The notes below the pieces were generated by a model that saw only the letters and a list, made by a program, of their open reading frames with translations, had not been told where the DNA came from and ran no database searches. A program made the translations under genes and the position numbers. DNA of 5,476 bases, taken from an uncultured Oxalobacteraceae bacterium (GTDB lineage: Bacteria; Pseudomonadota; Gammaproteobacteria; Burkholderiales; Burkholderiaceae). Positions within the stretch are counted from its first letter, which is position 1. Each line of letters opens with the position of its first letter. The stretch is taken from contig CAMLHI010000171.1 of NCBI GenBank assembly GCA_946479705.1, positions 1-5,476 on the forward strand, in the 5' to 3' direction. This document shows, piece after piece, positions 1 through 4,415 of the stretch.

Positions 1-863
1 GCGTTGGCGCCCAGTTCGCGCGCCAGCGCAGGGTCGCCTGCCAGGCGCTGCATGTGCGCGTGCAGGCGCGCCACGTCGGTATCGATGAAGCCGGAAAAGC
101 CGTTGTCGATCACGGTGGCCATCTCGGCCGTGGCCAGCGCCACCACCGGCAGGCCGACCATCATCGCTTCGATCACGGCCAGGCCCAGGCTGGTGTAGCG
201 CACCGGGTGGAACAGGTAGCGGTAGCGCGCCGCGAAGCGCGGCAGCAAGGCGTGCTCGATCTCGCCCAGCCCGCCCGATTCCTCGGCGGCCATGCCGACC
301 AGGTCGAGCGGGGTGATCCGGCGCGCCGCCTCGAACAGGTCGGCGCCCAGCCGGCGCCCGCGCCGGGCCAGGTGATTGATGACGACCAGGCCGCGCGCCA
401 GCTCGCCGCTGTACTGCACCTGCTCGGGCACCAGCACGCCGTGTTCGATCACCCGCGTGGGGCTGCGCCCGCTGTCCCACATCAGCGCGTTGAAATGGGT
501 TACGTGCACCAGCACCACATTGGGATCGTCGACTGGATGGCGGCTGTCGGTGGGGTGCGCGCGGGGCGGATCGTGTTCGATGTAGATGCGTGGCAGCGCG
601 CGCTGGGCCGGCGTGAGCAGTTCGTACTGGTCGCGCTCGTATTGCGCGTCGTCCTGGAACACGATGCAGTCGAATTGCTGATCCCTGACCTGGGCGGCGG
701 GCTGGTCGTGCACGTTCGGTCCCCAGGGGAAATGGCCATGCCGGCCCGCGTAGCCGGGCGGACGGTCCGGCTTGCTGAGAACGTGGAAGTGATGCGGGAC
801 CTGGCTCAGGTAGTAGAGGTAACTGCCGTGGGTATGCCAGGTCAGGATGTGCAGCGGTCTCAT
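1..863 (-). CDS. GT4-like (group 1) glycosyltransferase, 3' end cut by window edge
   Basis: The reading frame is open from the ATG at 863-861 to the left edge, giving 287 complete codons; the C-terminus lies outside. The N-terminus (MRPLHILTWHTHGSYLYYLS) has the beta-strand plus Gly/Ser loop of a GT-B fold. The best family signature is near residues 236-262: a YTSLGLAVIEAMM segment, then GLPVVALATAEM and IDNGFSGFIDTD. This matches the nucleotide-sugar-binding C-terminal domain of group 1 (GT4) glycosyltransferases. Such enzymes move a sugar from a nucleotide-sugar donor to a glycan, lipid or protein acceptor in the cytoplasm; donor and acceptor cannot be read here. The usual E-x7-E pair keeps only its second Glu (in VIEAM); the first position is Thr. 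The ATG overlaps the exporter's TGA by four bases (ATGA). A GGGGAG ribosome-binding site (869-874) sits 5 nt upstream, inside the exporter gene. Family call is firm; specific role is unknown. Confidence 0.87.
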   Translation of the reverse strand, partial: MRPLHILTWHTHGSYLYYLSQVPHHFHVLSKPDRPPGYAGRHGHFPWGPNVHDQPAAQVRDQQFDCIVFQDDAQYERDQYELLTPAQRALPRIYIEHDPPRAHPTDSRHPVDDPNVVLVHVTHFNALMWDSGRSPTRVIEHGVLVPEQVQYSGELARGLVVINHLARRGRRLGADLFEAARRITPLDLVGMAAEESGGLGEIEHALLPRFAARYRYLFHPVRYTSLGLAVIEAMMVGLPVVALATAEMATVIDNGFSGFIDTDVARLHAHMQRLAGDPALARELGAN

Positions 864-2677
864 GGATTCTCCCCGAGCGGCTCGCGCTCCCATTGCTGTT
901 GCCGGTCCATGCGCTGTTGCAGCAGCCACAGGCGCGCATACAGCCCTTTGCTGCGCAGCAGGTCGGCATGGCTGCCGCGCTCGGCAATGCGGCCGCGCTC
1001 CATGACCAGGATCTGGTGGGCGCCGACCACGCTGGCGAGCCGGTGCGCGATGACCAGGGTGGTGCGCTGGTGCGACAGGCGGTGCAGTTCGCGCTCGATG
1101 GCGTGTTCGGCGTCGGCGTCCAGCGCGGACGTGGCTTCGTCGAAGATCAGGATGGGCGGGTCCTTGAGGATGGCGCGGGCGATGGCGATGCGCTGCCGTT
1201 CGCCGCCCGACAGGGCCACGCCGCGTTCGCCCACGCGGGTGTCGTAGCCTTGCGGCAGCGCTTCGATGGCCTCGTGCAGGTGGGCCGCGCGGGCGGCGGC
1301 GGCGATGTCGGCGCGGCTGGCGCCGACCCGGCCATAGGCGATGTTGTAGCCGATGGTGTCGTTGAACAGGGCGGTTTCCTGCGGCACCACGCCGATGGCC
1401 TGGCGTACGCTGGCGGCGCTGACGGCGCGGCTGTCCTGTCCGTCGATCAGGATGCGGCCCTCGGCCGGGTCGTAGAAGCGCAGCAGCAGGCGCGCCAGGG
1501 TCGACTTGCCCGAGCCGCTGCGCCCCACCACCGCCACGGTGCACCCGGCCGGCACTTCGAAGCTGACGTCGCGCAGCACGGGCCGGGCCGGGTCGTAGTG
1601 GAAGCTGACGTGCTCGAAGCGCACTTCGCCGCCCCGCGCGCGCAGCCAGGGCAGGCCGGGCGGATCGGTCACTTCGGGCCGTTCGCGCAGCAGCTCGAGC
1701 AGGCGCTCGGCATTGACGAGCGCGTCGCGCGCTTCGCGATAGACGAAGCCGAGTGCGTTGAGCGGCAGGCAGACCTGGAGCGCGTAGGCGTTGATGAGCA
1801 CCATGTCGCCGACGCGCATGTCGCCTACGCGCATGCCGCCGCGCCAGACCGCGTGGCCGGCCAGCATCATGATGGCGGCCACGCCGACGGCGATCGCGGC
1901 GCTTTGCCCCACGTGCAGGGTGAACAGGGCGCGCTGGTTGCCCATGCCGGCCAGCTCCCAGCTGCGCATGCGCGCGCGAAAGCGCTGTGCCTCCAGCGTT
2001 TCGTTGGAAAAGTACTTGATGGTGTCGTAGTTGAGCAGGCTGTCGGCCAGGTGGCCCTTGGCGCGCGCATCGAGCTTGTTGACGCGGCGCTGGTAGAGTA
2101 CGCGCCGGCTGGTGAAGCCGAGCGTGAAGCCGGCATAGGCCAAAAAGGTCAGCGCGATGATGAGCGAGAACCAGGCGCTGTAGCGGCCCAGCATGACGGC
2201 CAGCACCAGGCCAATTTCGATCAGGGTGGGCACCACCGTGAACAGCGCCACGCCAAGCAGGTAGGCGATGCCGTTGCTGCCGCGGTCGATCTCGGACAGC
2301 AGCGCGCCGATCTGGCGCCGCGCGTGGAAGGCGGGCGTGAGCGTGTGCAGGTGGACGAAGGTCTTGTGGGCATAGACGGCGACCGTGCGCAGGGTGACGC
2401 GGGCAAACAGCAGGTCGCGCAGTTCGTTGAACAGGGTGGCGAGAAAGCGCACCAGGGCGTAGCCTGCCAGCAGGTACAGCGGCAGCTGCGCCAGCGCTGC
2501 CGGCTGGGCGAAGGCGTCGATGATGCGCTTGAGCAGCAGCGGCACCGCCACCGTGGCCAGCTTGGCCACCAGCAGGCACAGGATGGCCGCGCCGATGCGC
2601 CCGCTGAACCCCGCCAGGAGTTGCCGCATTTCGCCGCGCAGCAGCGCGCTGTCCGTGATGTGCTGGTGTGTCGTCAT
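860..2677 (-). CDS. Atm1/HMT1-type ABC half-exporter (fused permease and ATPase)
   Basis: 605 residues, full length for a homodimeric type IV exporter. Residues 1-335 form the membrane domain, with hydrophobic segments near 28-50, 63-82, 138-162, 165-190, 250-275 and 290-312. Residues 350-590 form the ATPase: A-loop Tyr361, Walker A GRSGSGKST (385-393, Lys391), Q-loop Gln433, signature LSGGE (489-493), Walker B ILIFDE (509-514), D-loop SALD (517-520) and H-loop His545. All catalytic residues are intact. The Atm1/ABCB7 subfamily is suggested by SEIDRGSNGIAYLL (128-141), LLNYDTIKYFSNE (214-226) and NALGFVYREARDALVNAERL (307-326). Characterised members export glutathione-linked sulfur or metal species from the cytosol, but the coupled glycosyltransferase downstream leaves room for another substrate. 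The loop before the last membrane helix contains a duplicated MRVGD (282-291). The start at 2677 has only a weak ribosome-binding site; Met17 (2629) is an alternative. Exporter is certain, subfamily likely, substrate unknown. Confidence 0.93.
   Translation of the reverse strand: MTTHQHITDSALLRGEMRQLLAGFSGRIGAAILCLLVAKLATVAVPLLLKRIIDAFAQPAALAQLPLYLLAGYALVRFLATLFNELRDLLFARVTLRTVAVYAHKTFVHLHTLTPAFHARRQIGALLSEIDRGSNGIAYLLGVALFTVVPTLIEIGLVLAVMLGRYSAWFSLIIALTFLAYAGFTLGFTSRRVLYQRRVNKLDARAKGHLADSLLNYDTIKYFSNETLEAQRFRARMRSWELAGMGNQRALFTLHVGQSAAIAVGVAAIMMLAGHAVWRGGMRVGDMRVGDMVLINAYALQVCLPLNALGFVYREARDALVNAERLLELLRERPEVTDPPGLPWLRARGGEVRFEHVSFHYDPARPVLRDVSFEVPAGCTVAVVGRSGSGKSTLARLLLRFYDPAEGRILIDGQDSRAVSAASVRQAIGVVPQETALFNDTIGYNIAYGRVGASRADIAAAARAAHLHEAIEALPQGYDTRVGERGVALSGGERQRIAIARAILKDPPILIFDEATSALDADAEHAIERELHRLSHQRTTLVIAHRLASVVGAHQILVMERGRIAERGSHADLLRSKGLYARLWLLQQRMDRQQQWEREPLGENP
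1802..1831 (-). repeat. 15-bp tandem duplication inside the exporter gene
   Basis: Two adjacent 15-base units (1802-1816 and 1817-1831, plus-strand form catgtcgccgacgcg) differ at one base, and the next copy starts (catg) before diverging. On the coding strand this yields MRVGD-MRVGD in the loop before the last transmembrane helix. Relatives normally have a single [MT]xVGD step there, from memory of the Atm1 family. The frame is kept. Replication slippage is the simplest origin. Confidence 0.85.
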
Positions 2678-2812
2678 ACCAGCTTGGACACCACGCCGTG
2701 CGCTTATGTGCTGAGCAGTTTCATGTGCTGGCTCAAACAGAACTCACGCGATCGCGGGAACTTGCAGCCGCTTGCCGGGAAGGATGATCGGCGCCCGGCG
2801 CCGCCAAGCCAT
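2678..2812. other. Intergenic gap between exporter and small hydrophilic gene
   Basis: 135 bp with no credible gene. It must hold any dedicated promoter for the exporter/glycosyltransferase pair, but I find no convincing -35/-10 pair on the minus strand. It contains the GC hairpin at 2789-2803 and a 10-bp palindrome (cgcgatcgcg, 2747-2756) of unknown meaning. The separation suggests that the exporter operon and the upstream small gene are separate transcription units, but read-through is not excluded. Confidence 0.5.
2789..2803 (-). terminator. GC-rich hairpin just after the small hydrophilic gene (weak terminator candidate)
   Basis: A perfect 6-bp stem (cggcgc / gcgccg) with a 3-nt loop lies 9 bases past the TAG of the minus-strand gene ending at 2813. 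Outer arms gcttg (2770-2774) and caagc (2805-2809) can also pair. No U-run follows on either strand, so this is not a canonical intrinsic terminator. It could be a 3'-end stabilising structure or chance in GC-rich DNA. Confidence 0.28.
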
Positions 2813-3232
2813 CTAATCGGGCGTCATGTCGCTGCGCCGCCCCACATTGCTCTGGCGCTCCTGGCGGCTGCCTTCGTCGATTTCGGCCGCTTGCCGGTTG
2901 CCGCGCGAAAAGCCGGTGTCCTCGTCCATTTTCTCGTCGGCATCGAGCTGGTTGGCGCCGCCCGGGCTGCGCGGATAGCCGCCGGCGGCATCGTTCGATT
3001 CGTGCACCGGCGGCTCGGCCTGCTGCCGGCAGCCGGTCTGGGAACCGTCGCGGTCGCTGCTGGCGCCGCTCTGGCGATTGACCTGACCCTCGCCGTTGAG
3101 GGTGCCGGAACGCTGCATGTCCGGATTGAGATTGTCCTTTTCCACCGTGCCGCCGCGCGAGGACGAGACGGATTTTTCATTGCCGCCATTGCTGGACTGG
3201 TTGTTGACCTCGCTTCGCTGGTTTGAATTCAT
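2813..3232 (-). CDS. Small hydrophilic, probably disordered protein of unknown function
   Basis: 139 residues, ending in TAG. I do not recognise a family. The protein has no hydrophobic stretch, no signal peptide and one Cys (Cys68). It is dominated by Asn, Ser, Gly, Gln, Arg, Asp and Glu, so an intrinsically disordered cytoplasmic protein is expected. The N-terminal third is Asn/Ser/Gly-rich (MNSNQRSEVNNQSSNGGNEK), the middle is mixed, and the C-terminal 45 residues are charged (LDADEKMDED at 96-105, then EGSRQERQ). Codons show the same strong G/C third-position bias as the neighbours, which supports a real gene. The frame is open up to an ATG at 3340, but an AGGAGGAG ribosome-binding site at 3239-3246 fixes the start at 3232. 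The gene diverges from the KGG-family gene across a repeat-containing region, so a stress-related, co-regulated role is possible; this is inference from position and composition only. Confidence 0.8.
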   Translation of the reverse strand: MNSNQRSEVNNQSSNGGNEKSVSSSRGGTVEKDNLNPDMQRSGTLNGEGQVNRQSGASSDRDGSQTGCRQQAEPPVHESNDAAGGYPRSPGGANQLDADEKMDEDTGFSRGNRQAAEIDEGSRQERQSNVGRRSDMTPD

Positions 3233-3238
3233 CAGATG

Positions 3239-3246
3239 CTCCTCCT
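3239..3246 (-). promoter_or_regulatory. Strong Shine-Dalgarno deciding the start at 3232
   Basis: The minus strand reads AGGAGGAG, then 6 bases, then ATG. No comparable site precedes the in-frame ATGs near 3340, so the 36-residue longer reading is rejected. The strength of this site predicts high translation. Confidence 0.8.
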
Positions 3247-3282
3247 GTTGATCGGAAATGCAGGCAAGGCGGCGCGGGGGAG

Positions 3283-3298
3283 GGACAGCCCGCTGTCC
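3283..3298 (-). repeat. Short inverted repeat in the 5' leader of the minus-strand small gene
   Basis: ggacagc and gctgtcc are perfect inverted copies separated by two bases, so a hairpin with a 6-bp stem and 4-nt loop could form. It lies about 50 bases upstream of the ATG at 3232, within the likely mRNA leader. It could be an operator, a leader hairpin or chance. Confidence 0.3.
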
Positions 3299-3385
3299 AG
3301 TCCACGCAATCCGCCGCGGCCTTGCCAGCCGGACCATCATGCGCCGCCACGCTCGAGTGCGTCATCGGAGGACGGCGCGTGGCAC

Positions 3386-3479
3386 TGTAGGACTGTTCGC
3401 AGCGGTTCCCGCAACAATGTATAGCTAACGGCAACTATGTAGGTGTTCGTCCTACATATGCCTCTGGTCCAGTCCTATA
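3386..3479. repeat. Cluster of four TRTAGG-type boxes
   Basis: Related octamers occur on the plus strand at 3386-3393 (tgtaggac) and 3438-3445 (tgtaggtg), and on the minus strand at 3456-3449 (tgtaggac) and 3479-3472 (tataggac). The two plus copies are each followed by tgttcg, so tgtaggactgttcg (3386-3399) recurs as tgtaggtgttcg (3438-3449) with two bases missing. The inner plus and minus copies make the inverted repeat at 3436-3458. Two forward and two reverse copies within 94 bp look like a multi-site regulatory array. Confidence 0.5.
3436..3458. promoter_or_regulatory. Perfect 8-bp inverted repeat, candidate operator
   Basis: tatgtagg (3436-3443) and cctacata (3451-3458) are exact inverted copies around a 7-base spacer, giving a 15-bp centre-to-centre distance. 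That geometry suits a dimeric DNA-binding protein. It sits 121 bases before the plus-strand gene and 203 bases before the minus-strand gene, in the AT-richest part of the gap. No U-run follows, so a terminator is unlikely. The regulator is not encoded in the window, as far as I can see. Confidence 0.55.
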
Positions 3480-3567
3480 GCCGAGTTGACCGGCCCTGCC
3501 TAAGATGGATTTTCTTGGCCGCTCATCGGCGCAATGCCGGCGGGCTTGTCGGGAGAGTGAATCATTC

Positions 3568-3573
3568 AAGGAG
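3568..3573 (+). promoter_or_regulatory. Shine-Dalgarno deciding the KGG-family start at 3580
   Basis: AAGGAG lies 6 bases before the ATG at 3580. An in-frame ATG at 3574 abuts this site and is too close to use, and the frame open back to 3505 has no supporting site. The mature reading is therefore 93 residues. Confidence 0.75.
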
Positions 3574-3579
3574 ATGACC

Positions 3580-3861
3580 ATGGCTAACCAGGGTAACAAG
3601 CAAGGTGGCAGCAAGCAGGGCGGTAACAAGCAGAGCGGGGCGGGCACCAGCAACCGCGGCTTTGCATCGATGGATCCGGAGCGCCAGCGCGCCATCGCCA
3701 GCGAGGGCGGCAAGGCTGCCCACGAGAAGGGCACCGCCCACGAGTTCACGTCCGAAGAGGCGCGCCGCGCCGGCAGCATGAGCCACGGCAACCGCCAGTC
3801 GGAGTCCAGCTCCGGCGGCAGCAAGCAAGGCGGCCGTTCCGGCACCGACAAGTCGCGCTAA
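3580..3861 (+). CDS. KGG-family (YciG-like) stress-type small protein
   Basis: 93 residues, ending in TAA. The core GFASMDPERQRAIASEGGKA (27-46), AHEKGTAHEFTSEEARRAG (47-65) is the recognisable KGG / stress-induced acidophilic repeat. Both diagnostic triplets are altered: the first is EGG instead of KGG (42-44), and the second repeat, which usually ends in a KGG-like step, reads SMSHG (66-70). The core is flanked by five-residue repeats: NKQGG, SKQGG and NKQSG at 6-20, and SKQGG again at 81-85. The protein is very hydrophilic, lacks Cys and membrane segments, and should be cytoplasmic. Relatives are small proteins often induced in general stress or stationary phase; their biochemical role is not established. 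It diverges from another hydrophilic small gene and is followed by a strong terminator, so it is probably monocistronic. Family call is confident, function is not. Confidence 0.88.
   Translation: MANQGNKQGGSKQGGNKQSGAGTSNRGFASMDPERQRAIASEGGKAAHEKGTAHEFTSEEARRAGSMSHGNRQSESSSGGSKQGGRSGTDKSR
3595..3639 (+). repeat. Three 15-bp coding repeats (xKQGG) at the KGG protein N-terminus
   Basis: Units at 3595-3609, 3610-3624 and 3625-3639 encode NKQGG, SKQGG and NKQSG. A fourth unit (SKQGG) stands alone at 3820-3834 near the C-terminus. The DNA copies have drifted at synonymous sites, so the peptide pattern rather than the DNA seems to be kept. The units add positive charge and flexibility around the core. 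Confidence 0.7.
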
Positions 3862-3895
3862 GCCGGGCCGCCGGCCAGCCGGCACCGGGTTTTCC

Positions 3896-3921
3896 ACGGG
3901 GAGCGCGCTCCCCGTTTTGTT
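3896..3921 (+). terminator. Rho-independent terminator of the KGG-family gene
   Basis: acggggag (3896-3903) and ctccccgt (3908-3915) form a perfect 8-bp stem around a CGCG loop, followed directly by a T-rich tail (ttttgtt). It starts 34 bases after the TAA. The minus-strand side lacks a comparable U-run, so it acts on plus-strand transcripts. It separates the KGG-family gene from the next transcription unit. Confidence 0.87.
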
Positions 3922-3953
3922 GTCTGTTGCGCCATCCTTCAGAGGGGATGCGG

Positions 3954-3959
3954 TAAAAT
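3954..3959 (+). promoter_or_regulatory. Candidate -10 element of the hypothetical/peptidase operon
   Basis: TAAAAT sits 33 bases before the GTG start and just after the terminator, where a new promoter is needed. A start site near 3966 would give a leader of roughly 27 bases. I see no good -35 hexamer at 16-18 bases upstream, so the promoter may be weak or activator-dependent. Confidence 0.45.
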
Positions 3960-3992
3960 CGACGCGCCATTCTTTTTCATAGGAAAGCCGTT

Positions 3993-4391
3993 GTGAAACC
4001 AGCCCTCGTCCGCGAAGTGCGTTCCATGCACATGCATTGCGATCGCGTAGGCAATATTCTGCTCGCCAAGTTTGCCTGCAAGGCAGCGCGCGACTGTCTC
4101 GTGATCTTTCCCGCTTCCGTGGTGTTCTGGCTGCTCGAACATGTTCCCCCCACCGCCCAGCCGCTCAGTGCGCCACCCTCGGGCATGCCGGCCATCAGCC
4201 AGGACGACTGGCAGCGTGATGTTCCCCGCGTTCTGAGTGTCAATTGCCTGGTGTCCAAGGAAGGCTTGCGCATGACCATGAAACTCGATGCGCACGCCGA
4301 CATCACCTTGCTGCTCAGCCAGCAGAACGTCGAGCTGATGCGCCAGCTGATGCTGGTCTACCGCGCCGACCTGATGGATGTCGGCGTCTGA
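3993..4391 (+). CDS. Hypothetical protein, first gene of an operon with an M14 peptidase
   Basis: 132 residues, ending in TGA. I do not recognise the family. A moderately hydrophobic stretch (residues 22-49, with LVIFPASVVFWLLEHV at 36-51) includes charged residues near its start, so it is more likely a folded core than a membrane helix. A Pro-rich linker follows (52-67, PPTAQPLSAPPSGMPA), then a segment with alternating polar and hydrophobic residues (MTMKLDAHADITLLLSQQ, 94-111) and a probable amphipathic helix (NVELMRQLMLVYRADLMD, 112-129). Four Cys are present (16, 29, 35, 85), without a metal-binding spacing I can name. The GTG start is chosen because AGGAAA (3981-3986) lies 6 bases upstream; ATG at 4026 (Met12) is the alternative. 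The gap to the peptidase is 24 bp, with no terminator, so co-transcription is likely. A cytoplasmic protein that works with or near the peptidase is plausible but unproven. Confidence 0.75.
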   Translation: MKPALVREVRSMHMHCDRVGNILLAKFACKAARDCLVIFPASVVFWLLEHVPPTAQPLSAPPSGMPAISQDDWQRDVPRVLSVNCLVSKEGLRMTMKLDAHADITLLLSQQNVELMRQLMLVYRADLMDVGV

Positions 4392-4415
4392 TTTGCCCCC
4401 CCCACGAGGAATACG

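Larger units (their letters stand above)
3233..3579. other. Divergent intergenic control region
   Basis: 347 bp between the starts of two divergent small genes. I find no credible gene in it. Contents are the minus-strand ribosome-binding site (3239-3246), a short hairpin in the minus-strand leader (3283-3298), four TRTAGG-type boxes between 3386 and 3479 including a perfect inverted repeat at 3436-3458, and the plus-strand ribosome-binding site (3568-3573). The stretch around 3411-3460 is clearly more AT-rich than its surroundings, as expected for promoters. A TTGACC hexamer (3486-3491) resembles a -35 element for the plus-strand gene, but no good -10 lies 16-18 bases downstream. An alternative sigma factor or an activator is therefore possible. 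Confidence 0.6.

Noticed and set aside
54..1247. A 397-codon plus-strand open frame at the left end
   Set aside because: It overlaps the glycosyltransferase and exporter ATPase on the other strand, which are clearly real; it shows no domain.
2704..2724. Six-codon minus-strand reading (MKLLST then stop) upstream of the exporter, a possible leader peptide
   Set aside because: No ribosome-binding site, no run of regulatory codons and no attenuator hairpins nearby.
893..3226. A 777-codon open frame on the plus strand across the exporter and the small minus-strand gene
   Set aside because: It is antisense to a complete ABC exporter with all motifs and has no recognisable domain. Long antisense frames are expected in GC-biased coding DNA.
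2813..3340. A longer, 175-residue version of the small hydrophilic protein
   Set aside because: The extra 36 residues are Arg/Pro-rich and unlike the rest, and a strong ribosome-binding site marks the start at 3232.
3486..3514. TTGACC as the -35 of a housekeeping promoter for the KGG-family gene
   Set aside because: No acceptable -10 at 16-18 bp spacing; the TAAGAT at 3501 is only 9 bp away.
3435..3851. A minus-strand frame with repeated PPCLLP units
   Set aside because: The repeats are the reverse reading of the KQGG coding repeats of the KGG-family gene.
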